This document shows, in pieces, positions 43,248 to 51,403 of a stretch of 64,000 nt of DNA; position 1 is the stretch's first letter, and the number at the start of each line of letters is the position of its first letter. The translations under genes were made by a program, and so were the position numbers. The notes below the pieces were generated by a model. That model saw only the letters and a list, made by a program, of their open reading frames with translations, searched no databases and was not told the DNA's origin. Source of the stretch: SMBSF63 sp034003545. Lineage in GTDB: Bacteria > Chloroflexota > Anaerolineae > Anaerolineales > Anaerolineaceae. The DNA lies in assembly GCA_964447155.1 (NCBI GenBank), contig CAYURM010000009.1, forward strand, positions 1 to 64,000, given 5' to 3'.

Positions 43248-43298
43248 AAACACAGCCTGCGATACAAACCTATGTAAAAATTGGTAACCATTTTATTC

Positions 43299-43373
43299 CC
43301 CTTTTCACATCGTACCCGCAGGGTAAGGTTGATTTCGCATGAACCTTACCCTGCGGGTACGATGTGAAAAGGG
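43299..43373. repeat. 75-base perfect inverted repeat (32-base arms)
   Basis: Bases 43299-43330 and 43342-43373 are exact reverse complements, beginning CCCTTTTCACATCGTACCCG, with an 11-base loop (GATTTCGCATG). No T run follows on either strand. It starts 52 bases after the YbaK-like gene. The remaining gap to 43517 holds no gene I can support. Confidence 0.85.
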
Positions 43374-43517
43374 TCAGTTCGCAAGCGATTAACGCTTATG
43401 GACGACGGAATTTAGCAAGCAAAATGCTGAATACACCAACCTTTCCAAGGGAGTTTTATCTTGGCGTATGCGCATGGCACGCCGTCCAACAAAGCATTGA
43501 ATGCTATGCGCCTAAAA

Positions 43518-44375
43518 TCACACTACAATCAACACAATCGCTGCCAGACACAGCCCTACCCCCATCCATTGACGGTGGGAAATTTTCTCTTTCTGAATAA
43601 GATAAGCCAGCATGATCGTGGAAGCCGGGTAAAGCGAGGTGAGCACCACCGCCACATCCAGGCGGGTGAGCTGCTGGGCAAACACAAACAGGGCGCTGGC
43701 GGTGGCATCCATCACGCCGCCCAGAATCGCGATCGGGCTGATCTGCCGGAGAGATACCTCATCACCCTGTTTCGGGCGGAGCAAGACCAGCAAAAGCGCA
43801 GTGCCAAGAGAAGCCGATTTGGCGATCAGGGAAGGCAGCACAACAGCCTCCGAAGCAACCTGGGCCAGGAAGGTGAAAAAACCCGCCGCAGCCACACCGG
43901 AAAGCACAGCCAGCAGGGACGCTTCCTTTTTGGCCTTCTCAATGCTGGTAGTCTGGGTCATGCTCACCAAGACAATCCCCGGCAGGGCTACAACAAAGCC
44001 CAGCAGTTGGGAAAAAACAGGCAATCCCTCGGTAATCATGCCAAAAATGGCAGGCAGGGCCGCCCCGATCACACCGGCAATGGGAGCCACCGCAGCAGTA
44101 CTGCCCATGGTAAAGGCACGATAAATAAAGATGATCGCCAGCGCGCCGCAAATACCGGCCAAAATGCACCAGACCACATCATTCCACGAAAGCATCGCTT
44201 CCCGCCAGATAAAGCTTAAAAAGATGAGCAAGCTCACACCGGCAATATTTGTAACGACTGTCACACGCAGCTCGCCGCCGCGGCGTGAGGCAAGACCGCC
44301 GCAGAAATCGCTGGCGCCAATCAAACCGGATGCGGACAGGGCAAGGAACATACCGAAGAAACTGGTTAATATCAT
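43518..44375 (-). CDS. EamA/DMT-superfamily transporter
   Basis: 285 residues with ten hydrophobic segments in two EamA repeats. The first includes GLIGASDFCGGLASRRGG and FIYRAFTMGSTAAVAPIAG; the second ends RLDVAVVLTSLYPASTIMLAYLI. Substrate is unknown; the family exports amino acids and small metabolites. The ATG follows a TATAAT box by seven bases and no Shine-Dalgarno site is present, so a leaderless message is likely. Confidence 0.9.
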   Translation of the reverse strand: MILTSFFGMFLALSASGLIGASDFCGGLASRRGGELRVTVVTNIAGVSLLIFLSFIWREAMLSWNDVVWCILAGICGALAIIFIYRAFTMGSTAAVAPIAGVIGAALPAIFGMITEGLPVFSQLLGFVVALPGIVLVSMTQTTSIEKAKKEASLLAVLSGVAAAGFFTFLAQVASEAVVLPSLIAKSASLGTALLLVLLRPKQGDEVSLRQISPIAILGGVMDATASALFVFAQQLTRLDVAVVLTSLYPASTIMLAYLIQKEKISHRQWMGVGLCLAAIVLIVV

Positions 44376-44382
44376 GGAGGTG

Positions 44383-44388
44383 ATTATA
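44383..44388 (-). promoter_or_regulatory. -10 box of the EamA gene, candidate leaderless start
   Basis: TATAAT on the minus strand, seven bases before the ATG at 44375. No clear -35 hexamer. Confidence 0.5.
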
Positions 44389-44496
44389 AAGGGAAAGATC
44401 GTTTAAAGGTTCAAAACGGGCTTTAAACAATCTTGTCAGGTCCTGGTGCGTTAAAACCGCAACAGGATTGTGCGGATTGCAAAAAATGGAGAAGCC

Positions 44497-45525
44497 TTAC
44501 CGTTTCCGCGAACGCAGGGAACCGAACACCACCATCCCCAATCCCAGGCCGCACACCACAATGATGATAATCCCGATGGTGCGGTCGCCAGATGAAGCGC
44601 CGGGGGCGAAATTGGGCAGCAGAGGCTTTTTGGTTGGAGTAGGCGTCACTGAAGCAGTGGGCGTCATCCGGGTAGGCGTAATCGTATAGGTCGGACGCGG
44701 AGTACGTGTAACCGTAGGCGCGGTGGCCGTAATGGTCGGTGTCTGCGTTGGGGGCAGCGCCGTACGGATCAGCAGTTTCCGCCCTGCCCAGATCACAGGG
44801 TTATTAATATCAAGGCCATTCAACGCCGCCAGTTCCTGGATTGTCATCCCGTATGCTTCGGCGATCGAGTACAGCGCCTGCCCGGGCAGGATCTCATGTT
44901 CAATTTTGCCATCCGGGCCGGGGGTGGCTGTGGTCACGGCAAAGATCAGTTCTGGTGTGAGAGTGGGCACGCTGGGCTGTACCGTGCCGGGGCCGGAGGT
45001 AGCGGCCGGGGTGTAATTGGCCGGACTGCCGGCAATATAGCCCACATCAATCGTATAGAAAAGATAGTTGGAGCCAACTCCCACGCCGCCGCCAATGTGG
45101 GTGTATTGTGGATTGGTCATCGTGTTCCAGTGGATCGCATCGGCCCACAGGCTGTACAGCACCGTATCCAGGCTCGTGCCCGGGCTGACCTGAGCCACAT
45201 TCTCCGAGATAAAGACGGTCGCTCCATTGCCAAAACCGGCGGCATAGGCACGCTGGCGGGGGTTGGAACCATCCGCGCCGGTATGCGTCCACGAGCCAAT
45301 CGAAGCCTGATAATCTGCATGAGATTGAGCGCTTGCCATTAACGTACCGTCCATTTGCAGGGGCGGCAAACCATTGCTGGCGCGCAGCGCATTCACCGCA
45401 GCAACCAGGTCATAGGCATTGGCGTCCATCACCGGGGCCGGCCGGACCGCAGCCGACAAAGAGAGCGTTGCCAGCAGAATACTCAATAGGCACAAAATCA
45501 ATATTACCCGTTTATTTGTCTTCAT
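44497..45525 (-). CDS. CAP-domain protein with LysM motif and C-terminal anchor
   Basis: 342 residues. Signal peptide (1-~27), then a CAP/SCP domain (~37-165) with LVAAVNALRASNGLPPLQ, the His in SAQSHADYQA and ISENVAQ. A LysM motif follows (~209-252: LPGQALYSIAEAYGMTIQELAALNG), which binds peptidoglycan. A Thr/Pro-rich linker leads to a C-terminal membrane helix and the basic tail RSRKR. It should be tethered to the cell surface. The -10 box TAAAAT (45533-45538) is seven bases from the ATG, and GGAG is too far away to serve. Confidence 0.88.
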   Translation of the reverse strand: MKTNKRVILILCLLSILLATLSLSAAVRPAPVMDANAYDLVAAVNALRASNGLPPLQMDGTLMASAQSHADYQASIGSWTHTGADGSNPRQRAYAAGFGNGATVFISENVAQVSPGTSLDTVLYSLWADAIHWNTMTNPQYTHIGGGVGVGSNYLFYTIDVGYIAGSPANYTPAATSGPGTVQPSVPTLTPELIFAVTTATPGPDGKIEHEILPGQALYSIAEAYGMTIQELAALNGLDINNPVIWAGRKLLIRTALPPTQTPTITATAPTVTRTPRPTYTITPTRMTPTASVTPTPTKKPLLPNFAPGASSGDRTIGIIIIVVCGLGLGMVVFGSLRSRKR

Positions 45526-45532
45526 AATGGGT

Positions 45533-45538
45533 ATTTTA
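45533..45538 (-). promoter_or_regulatory. -10 box of the CAP-domain gene, candidate leaderless start
   Basis: TAAAAT on the minus strand, seven bases before the ATG at 45525. Confidence 0.4.
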
Positions 45539-45637
45539 CTCCAGAATTTGGGAAAGAAAGGAATTGGACAATTCGTTACCCGTCAACCAGGAAAGTCAAA
45601 ACGGGCAAAGATCCGTGACGCTATGTGCTTTTAACTC

Positions 45638-45666
45638 AAAAAAACCACCCCTTTGTGCGGGGTGGT
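45638..45666 (-). terminator. Terminator of the Rrf2 operon
   Basis: Perfect 8-base arms ACCACCCC and GGGGTGGT; on the minus strand the stem is followed by seven T. It lies about 30 bases beyond the small downstream gene. Confidence 0.9.
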
Positions 45667-45694
45667 CGGTGCTCTGTTTTACGAAATCCTTTTC

Positions 45695-45970
45695 TCAGTG
45701 TTTTGGGCGTTCAGGCAAACTGTTAAAAAAGACCGAACTATGATCATATCCCGTGATGATGCCAACCTTCTTTAAGTAATCAAGCTGCGGGTCCTGGATG
45801 AGATGCCGGCTAAATTCTTTATTTTTCATCGTTAAAAATTCGCCGGTATAGACATCCTGGAAAGTGTTATCGCCCCAGTCAATGATCACATCGCCGTTAT
45901 TAAGAATGAACACCCAATGCCTGCCCACTTGCATCTTTGAAAACATCTCCTTTGGTAACCCATCCCGCAT
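45695..45970 (-). CDS. Small hypothetical protein downstream of the Rrf2 regulator
   Basis: 91 residues, soluble, with aromatic-rich motifs (GRHWVFILNNGDVIIDWGDNTFQDV, then LDYLKKVGIITGYDHSSVFFNSL). I do not recognise a family. Three starts are possible: 45970 (11 bases after the Rrf2 stop), or Met9 and Met13, of which Met13 has AAAGGAG at 12 bases. Tight spacing to the regulator and a shared terminator show it is in the same operon and probably belongs to its response. Confidence 0.6.
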   Translation of the reverse strand: MRDGLPKEMFSKMQVGRHWVFILNNGDVIIDWGDNTFQDVYTGEFLTMKNKEFSRHLIQDPQLDYLKKVGIITGYDHSSVFFNSLPERPKH

Positions 45971-45981
45971 AAACGCTTTTA

Positions 45982-46386
45982 TTATACCGTTTTAGTAAGT
46001 TGTTGGAAATTGGTATTTTTTAGTCGTTTCACCAGCTCTGCCTGCGATTCCTGCCAAATCGGGCGAATAGGACAATCGTCGCCAAATTCACATATTTCGG
46101 GATGAAGGACGCATTCATTCAGTGCAATCGGCCCATCAATCGCTTCGACAACTTCCAGCACGGAAATTTCTTCAGGAGCCCGCGCCAGCGAAACCCCGCC
46201 GCGTGCTCCGCGGGACGTGGCGATCAAACCCGCGATAGAAAGCTGGGAGACAATCTTCGCCAGGAATGAGGGGGGAATATGTTCTTCTTTGGCAATAAAA
46301 CTGGTTGCGGCCCGTTTTCCCGGTTCAAGTGCTGCCAGATAACGAATGGCACGCAGTGCATAGTCTGCCTGTTTGGTAATTTGCAT
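45982..46386 (-). CDS. Rrf2-family transcriptional regulator, probably Fe-S
   Basis: 134 residues. Winged helix-turn-helix N-terminus (MQITKQADYALRAIRYLAAL, then GLIATSRGARGGVSLAR) and three cysteines in ECVLHPEICEFGDDCPIRP. Spacing is Cys-x6-Cys-x5-Cys, similar to but not identical with IscR or NsrR, so an iron-sulphur or NO/redox sensor is likely. ATG at 46386 has AAAGAGG nine bases upstream; the longer frame from 46515 is spurious. The AT-rich 60 bases before it probably hold promoter and operator. Confidence 0.9.
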   Translation of the reverse strand: MQITKQADYALRAIRYLAALEPGKRAATSFIAKEEHIPPSFLAKIVSQLSIAGLIATSRGARGGVSLARAPEEISVLEVVEAIDGPIALNECVLHPEICEFGDDCPIRPIWQESQAELVKRLKNTNFQQLTKTV

Positions 46387-46703
46387 GAAATCAGCCTCTT
46401 TTGATAATTTTGATAAGATTACTCTTTTATACCCAATAAGTTTAATATAGTTTCCCGTTTCCGGCAAGTGACAGAGGTCATACCCATAAAATGATTTTCT
46501 ACCAGCTAATTGCATTTTTGGGTGATTTTTTTGGGTTATTCATACAAAATATTGGTTGGAATGTGCTGTTCTTTTATTCGTCTGGTTTCAGAGAGAGGGT
46601 ACTCACCTGATACCGGGACGGTATCAGCGTCCGCTTCCCTCCCTCAGTCTTGAAAAAGATGGCAGGGAAACTTCACCAGAGCATACCCCTGTGCGAATCA
46701 AAA

Positions 46704-46732
46704 CCTTCCGCCGGAGCTAAACCAGCGGAAGG
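46704..46732 (-). terminator. Probable terminator of the ChaB gene group
   Basis: Arms CCTTCCGC and GCGGAAGG (46704-46711, 46725-46732) with a 13-base loop, followed on the minus strand by TTTTG. A second hairpin, TGATACCG-GGA-CGGTATCA, lies at 46608-46626. The rest of 46387-46762 is non-coding. Confidence 0.6.
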
Positions 46733-46762
46733 CTCTGCAAGCATGCGGCGGGCAATGAGCCC

Positions 46763-46999
46763 TCATCCCCCCTTTTTAGTCCACTTGCCGCTGCTTTGAT
46801 CCTTTTCATATTCGTTTTTCACTGCGCTCCAGGCCACTTTATGGGCCGTTTCTTCCCGCGAGGCATCTCCATAACGATCTTCAGCATCTTTATACTCGTC
46901 CCAGGCACTGTTATAGGCCGCACGGTAAATGTCCTGGGCATGCTTGGGCAGATTGTCACGAACGCTTTCCGGTAAATCCTTGATAGATGAGTAAGGCAT
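46763..46999 (-). CDS. ChaB-family protein
   Basis: 78 residues forming one ChaB domain: MPYSSIKDLPESVRDNLPKH, then AQDIYRAAYNSAWDEY and a conserved HKVAWSAVKNEYEK. ChaB was named as a cation-antiporter regulator in E. coli, but its actual role is unclear. AAAGGAG precedes the ATG. It follows the F420-type oxidoreductase gene by 18 bases and probably shares its transcript. Confidence 0.93.
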   Translation of the reverse strand: MPYSSIKDLPESVRDNLPKHAQDIYRAAYNSAWDEYKDAEDRYGDASREETAHKVAWSAVKNEYEKDQSSGKWTKKGG

Positions 47000-47017
47000 C
47001 GTTTTCTCCTTTCCTGC

Positions 47018-47989
47018 TTACTGTGATTGCAATTTGGGCCGGATCTCTTTTTCATAAAATTTGAAAAAGCCATCCTGATCAGGCCCAATTTGATGAAAAT
47101 AGATATGATCAAAACCCGCCTGGGCATACTTGCGGATCTCAGCGAGGAGTTTTTCCGGGTCCGGGCCGCAAATGACATGTTCAGTAGCCTGCTCTTCGGT
47201 GACCAATGAAGCGGCTTGTTCGATAAAGGTAGTAGTAGCCAGCTCCACATTCAGTTGCCCCGGCACTCCGGTGTTGGCCCATTGTTTGTGGACAACCTTG
47301 CGGGCCTGTTCTTCACTGGCTGCCCAGCACACATCCAGCTTACCAATTTTAGGCTTCCCTTTGCCACCGCTTTCGTCGAAAGTATTCAGAACTTCCTGAT
47401 CAGGAGACAGGGCAATCAACCCATCACCCATTTCTCCAGCGATTTCTGCCGAGATGTCGCCACCCGAAGCGATATACATGTCCGGCAGCTCGTCGGGCAG
47501 GGTATAAATACGGGCATTCTCAACCGTAAAATACTCGCCATAGTAACTGGCTTCTTCACCCTCCCACAACAGGCGGATCACTTCAACCGCTTCCTCCAGC
47601 ATTTCCAGCCGAATAGGAGCCGTCGGCCAATGATCCCCGAGGATATGCTCATTCAAATTTTCGCCGGAACCCAGGCCCAGGAAAAAGCGCCCCTCCATCA
47701 ACGCCGCACTCGTCGCCGCCGCCTGCGCGATAATTGCCGGATGAATGCGCATGATGGGACACGTGACCCCTGTCCCCAGGCGGATGGTGCTGGTGGCCTG
47801 GGCGATGGCGCCGATCATGCTCCACACAAAAGGCGAATGTCCTTGCACATCCAGCCAGGGGTGGTAATGGTCCGAGATCATCACAAAATCGAAACCCAGT
47901 TTTTCGGCCCGTTGGGCATTTTTGATGAGATCATGGGGAGGATGCTCTTCACTGGAGAGGTTGTATCCGTAGCGTATGTTTTGTTTCAT
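47018..47989 (-). CDS. LLM-class oxidoreductase, F420-dependent glucose-6-phosphate dehydrogenase-like
   Basis: 323-residue luciferase-like TIM barrel. N-terminal GYNLSSEEHPPHDLIKNAQR, then FVMISDHYHPWLDVQGHSPFVWSM and LGTGVTCPIMRIHPAIIAQA, are typical of the F420-dependent Fgd-like subgroup (also the TIGR03557 group). GRFFLGLGSGENLNEH follows. Real substrate is unknown; only a few members are true glucose-6-phosphate dehydrogenases. AAAGGA lies upstream of the ATG. Neighbouring ChaB and a small helical protein suggest a stress-related set. F420 biosynthesis genes are not in the window. Confidence 0.88.
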   Translation of the reverse strand: MKQNIRYGYNLSSEEHPPHDLIKNAQRAEKLGFDFVMISDHYHPWLDVQGHSPFVWSMIGAIAQATSTIRLGTGVTCPIMRIHPAIIAQAAATSAALMEGRFFLGLGSGENLNEHILGDHWPTAPIRLEMLEEAVEVIRLLWEGEEASYYGEYFTVENARIYTLPDELPDMYIASGGDISAEIAGEMGDGLIALSPDQEVLNTFDESGGKGKPKIGKLDVCWAASEEQARKVVHKQWANTGVPGQLNVELATTTFIEQAASLVTEEQATEHVICGPDPEKLLAEIRKYAQAGFDHIYFHQIGPDQDGFFKFYEKEIRPKLQSQ

Positions 47990-48073
47990 TCAAATATTCC
48001 TTTCTGCGATGTTCACCATCCCCGCACGGCAGCATACGGAAAATGGATTACATTCGCTTGCGATCTGATGCCA

Positions 48074-48292
48074 TTAAGATTTCCAGGCTTTTTCTGTTTT
48101 CTCTTCATAATGTTCAAAAGCGTTATTCAATCCTGCCAGAACTTCGGCAGAAGTCTCAAACAGCGCTTTGGCCTGCGGGTCATCTATTTTTTCAAGGTCT
48201 GTCCGAAGATGGTGGATCAAATCTTCGAATTTTGCTTTTACCTTTTGGGTGTGATGCCGGGCATCACTTTCGGGAAAAGTTTGCTGATTCAT
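48074..48292 (-). CDS. Small helical hypothetical protein
   Basis: 72 residues, highly charged and predicted all-helical (KVKAKFEDLIHHLRTDLEKI, then FETSAEVLAGLNNAFEHYEEKTEKAW). No membrane segment. I do not recognise the family with certainty; it has the look of small stress-associated proteins. GGAAG lies before the ATG. It is first in line with the F420-type enzyme and chaB, with an 84-base gap after it. Confidence 0.6.
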   Translation of the reverse strand: MNQQTFPESDARHHTQKVKAKFEDLIHHLRTDLEKIDDPQAKALFETSAEVLAGLNNAFEHYEEKTEKAWKS

Positions 48293-48652
48293 AATTTTCT
48301 TCCTTTTTAAATAAAGTCTTTACCATCTTTTTTCTTATAGCATCGTTGGGCACACAATTCCATAAGGAATATTCCTAAAATCGCTAAGGGAATCTACCTA
48401 CTTCGTTTCTTGGCTTTATACAGGCAGGCGTTTGCTGGATATGAGCATCCCCCCGGCCGGTCGCATCATCCACAATGCCCGTGCCCCTCTGGTATAATCC
48501 CGAATATGAGCGCGTTCCGTTTCATCTGTCCGATTGAAATTCGCTACAGTGACCTTACCCGCAGTCGCATGTTAATTTTGTGCGCTTCCCCCTCTGTGTT
48601 GAACAAGTCCATTTCCCCGCCCCTAAAAGACAAGAAAGAATAGGATACCCCC
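48293..48652. other. Divergent promoter region
   Basis: About 360 bases between divergent genes. On the plus strand an extended -10, TGG-TATAAT (hexamer 48493-48498), would give a ~150-base leader for the M42 peptidase. A 12-base palindrome AGGAATATTCCT lies at 48365-48376, roughly 75 bases upstream of the minus-strand small gene, with TTCC/GGAA repeats around it, and could be an operator. No ORF here is convincing. Confidence 0.45.
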
Positions 48653-49699
48653 ATGCCGCTTCCGCCTGTTGATCAAAGCTATCTGCTTGACGTCCTCAGT
48701 AATTTGCTGAATATCCCCAGCCCCACCGGCTTCACCGAAAGCGCGGCGGACTGGACAGAAAAGGCGCTGGCCGCTTTCCCCCCCTTACAATTAAAGCGCA
48801 CCGTCAAAGGCGCAGTTTTAGCTACCTGGCAAGGCAGTCAGCCCGGGCCAGCGCGCGCCCTGGCCGCCCACCTGGATACCCTGGGCGCAATGGTCAAAGA
48901 GATTCTGCCCTCAGGCCGCCTGCGCCTGACCAATTTGGGCGGCCTGAACTGGGCTTCGGTGGAATGTGAAGCCTGCACTGTCTTCACTGCCGACGGCCGC
49001 ACCTGCCGTGGCAGCCTGATGCCAAACAAGGCTTCCTCCCATGTGCATGGCAAAGACGCCGTCGAAATCACCCGCGAAGCAGCCAGCATGGAAGTGCGTC
49101 TGGATGCACGCGTGCTGGACAGTGAAGAAACCCGCGCCCTGGGGATCGAGGTGGGCGACTTTGTGGCTTTTGATCCGCGTCTGGAAGTGGTCAACGGTTT
49201 CGTGCGATCCCGTTATCTGGATGACAAAGCCTGCGCTGCCTGTATGCTGGCCGCCGTCAAAGCTCTGCACGAAGCCGGGCTGACCCCGGTGCGCACATCG
49301 CATTTCTTCTTCAGTGTTTTTGAAGAAGTTGGTCACGGCGCTTCAGCGGGCATCCCCGCTGACATTGATGAGCTGGTGGTGGTCGACATGGCCGCCATTG
49401 GTGACGGCCAGGCTTCGGACGAATACAACGTGACCCTGTGCGTCAAGGACAGCAGCGGGCCGTATCATCACGGTCTCAGCCAGCATCTGCGCCAACTGGC
49501 CGAAGAAAACAACATCCCCTTCAAGGTAGATATCTATCCTTATTATGGTTCAGATGGCGGGGCATTATTGCGCGCCGGCGCCGATACGGCGGTGGCCCTG
49601 ATTGGCCCCGGCGTGGACGCTTCCCACTCTTACGAGCGCACCCACATGGACGCCCTGATCGCCACGACTCAGTGGATCATGGCGTATTTGCTGTCGTGA
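48653..49699 (+). CDS. M42-family metallo-aminopeptidase
   Basis: 348 residues of the M42 (PepA/FrvX-like, TET) family of dodecameric aminopeptidases. Metal ligands and catalytic residues: AAHLDTLG, YLDDKACAACML, SVFEEVGHGAS with the paired Glu, the Asp in VVDMAA, and the late His in DASHSYERTHMD. The normal start is ATG at 48653 with AGGA seven bases before it. Such enzymes finish peptide degradation in the cytoplasm, which suits a peptide-importing organism. Confidence 0.93.
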   Translation: MPLPPVDQSYLLDVLSNLLNIPSPTGFTESAADWTEKALAAFPPLQLKRTVKGAVLATWQGSQPGPARALAAHLDTLGAMVKEILPSGRLRLTNLGGLNWASVECEACTVFTADGRTCRGSLMPNKASSHVHGKDAVEITREAASMEVRLDARVLDSEETRALGIEVGDFVAFDPRLEVVNGFVRSRYLDDKACAACMLAAVKALHEAGLTPVRTSHFFFSVFEEVGHGASAGIPADIDELVVVDMAAIGDGQASDEYNVTLCVKDSSGPYHHGLSQHLRQLAEENNIPFKVDIYPYYGSDGGALLRAGADTAVALIGPGVDASHSYERTHMDALIATTQWIMAYLLS

Positions 49700-49914
49700 T
49701 TAAATAAGGGAAAACACAACACGGATATCCCCTCCCCGCCGCGAGAAATCTGCGGGAGGGAGGCATTGGTTTTCCTCCTGGAGAATCGAAGCCGAAGCGG
49801 TGCAAATTCTCTACCTCTGTGGGGTCGCAATAACAGGAATTTTCCATTATCATTAACCATACCGGATGTCGTCTGCCCCCTATTGATGCACGACATTCTT
49901 TCAGGAGGTATGCC

Positions 49915-51390
49915 ATTAACACCGTACAGAAAACGATCAACTTCTTCCAGCATCTGCTGGCTGCCATCTTTGACCGCGAAACCGAGAAAAACTTCCCCTG
50001 GCTGGGCTGGGGCTGGCTGGGCGGCCTGTATGCGCTGGGGGTCTTCCTGTTTGGGAGGTTTCTCAACTGGGGGGCAATTCCTTTTGACTGGCTGGACTGG
50101 GCCGAAATCAACGCCCCACGCCTGGCCTTTACCAAGAACGCCGTGATGAACGGCGTGCTGCCCCTGCACATGACCGACTCCTCGGCTCTGCGCGGGATCA
50201 CCGATCGCTTTATGACCGTGCCCGACCCGATCCTTTCACCACAAATCCTGCTGCTCAAATTCATGGATGTCGGCCCGTTCGTGCTGGTGCAGGTGCTGCT
50301 GTTCTTTACCCTGGGCTTTTGGGGCCTGCTGTGGTTCCGTCGCCGCTATCACCTCTCGCTGGCAGCCTTCACCCCCCTGTTCCTTTTGTTTAATTTCAAC
50401 GGTCACAACCTCACCCACCTCAGCGTGGGGCATGTAACCTTCGCCGGATACTTCCTGTTCCCGTGGTTTCTGGCCCTCATCATTCAACTGGTGGTGGATG
50501 GGCAAAAAAGCTGGGCCTGGGTGGCGAAAATGGCGATCCTCCTGTTTGCCATCTGGCTGCAAGGCGCCTTCCACCATTATGTGTGGGGGTTGATGTTTAT
50601 CGGGCTGATCGGCCTCACCTCGGCAAAAGCTTTCTGGCCGGCGGTCAAGGCAGGTGTGGCGGCGATACTGCTCAGCATGGTACGCATCCTGCCCCCGGCG
50701 ATGATGTTTGGGCAATACGACGATGATTTCCTGGGCGGATACCCCACCGTATGGGACACGCTGCGCTCGATGGTCACAATCGTCTTCCCGGCCGATGCGA
50801 TTGAAGCCCCGCGCAGCATGCTCAACTCTCTGGCCTGGTGGGAGTTTGATCTGTATCTCGGCATCCTCGGCGCGGCCTTCCTGCTGTGGTTTGGGGTGGG
50901 CCGCTGGCTAAAAAATAAACGCAGCGAAACCGGCTACCCGGCTCTGCTGCTGCCAGTTGTGATTATATTTATTTTTTCCATCGGGCGGGTCTACCGTCTG
51001 GTACGTCTGATCCCGATCCCGCTGCTGGCCGGGGAACGTGCCACCTTCCGCATGATCATCCTGCCTGTGGTCATTCTGCTCATTCTGGCAGCGATCGAGT
51101 TCCAGGCCTGGCTGAACGAACGGGAACATACCCCCATCCTGCAAGTCAGCATGTTAGGCGGCTTCTTCCTGATCGGGCATGACCTGTGGCAGCACCTTAA
51201 AGTATGGCAGGTGACCAATGCCGTGGGAGCTTTTGATGTCGCGCGGGTGGATTTGACATTGAAAGTGGTCGGCAACCATCCCGACCCGGCCTATACCACC
51301 ATCCTGGCGATTGGGGCAGCCGTCTCGGCCCTGACCCTGGCGGCCTTGATCATCCTGTGGGTACGCGAAAAGCACGCACCCAGTACCTAG
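49915..51390 (+). CDS. Multi-pass membrane protein with probable ATT start codon
   Basis: About 491 residues with some ten membrane segments and large hydrophilic loops; the family is not recognised (general likeness to YfhO-type or other polytopic membrane proteins). The first ATG in frame is 50143, but the frame is open and clearly protein-like for 76 codons before it (TVQKTINFFQHLLAAIF, ETEKNFPWLGWGWLGGLYAL). A perfect AGGAGG (49903-49908) stands six bases before ATT at 49915 in this frame, making ATT the best start. ATG at 49910 is in another frame; a single lost base near 49914 would also explain the data. DUF4013 protein follows 13 bases later. Confidence 0.7.
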   Translation: MNTVQKTINFFQHLLAAIFDRETEKNFPWLGWGWLGGLYALGVFLFGRFLNWGAIPFDWLDWAEINAPRLAFTKNAVMNGVLPLHMTDSSALRGITDRFMTVPDPILSPQILLLKFMDVGPFVLVQVLLFFTLGFWGLLWFRRRYHLSLAAFTPLFLLFNFNGHNLTHLSVGHVTFAGYFLFPWFLALIIQLVVDGQKSWAWVAKMAILLFAIWLQGAFHHYVWGLMFIGLIGLTSAKAFWPAVKAGVAAILLSMVRILPPAMMFGQYDDDFLGGYPTVWDTLRSMVTIVFPADAIEAPRSMLNSLAWWEFDLYLGILGAAFLLWFGVGRWLKNKRSETGYPALLLPVVIIFIFSIGRVYRLVRLIPIPLLAGERATFRMIILPVVILLILAAIEFQAWLNEREHTPILQVSMLGGFFLIGHDLWQHLKVWQVTNAVGAFDVARVDLTLKVVGNHPDPAYTTILAIGAAVSALTLAALIILWVREKHAPST

Positions 51391-51403
51391 ATTGGAGAAA
51401 ACA

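Noticed and set aside
49766..50146. 126-residue ORF in the frame of ATG 49910
   Set aside because: Its translation is not protein-like, while the overlapping +1 frame continues directly into the membrane protein.
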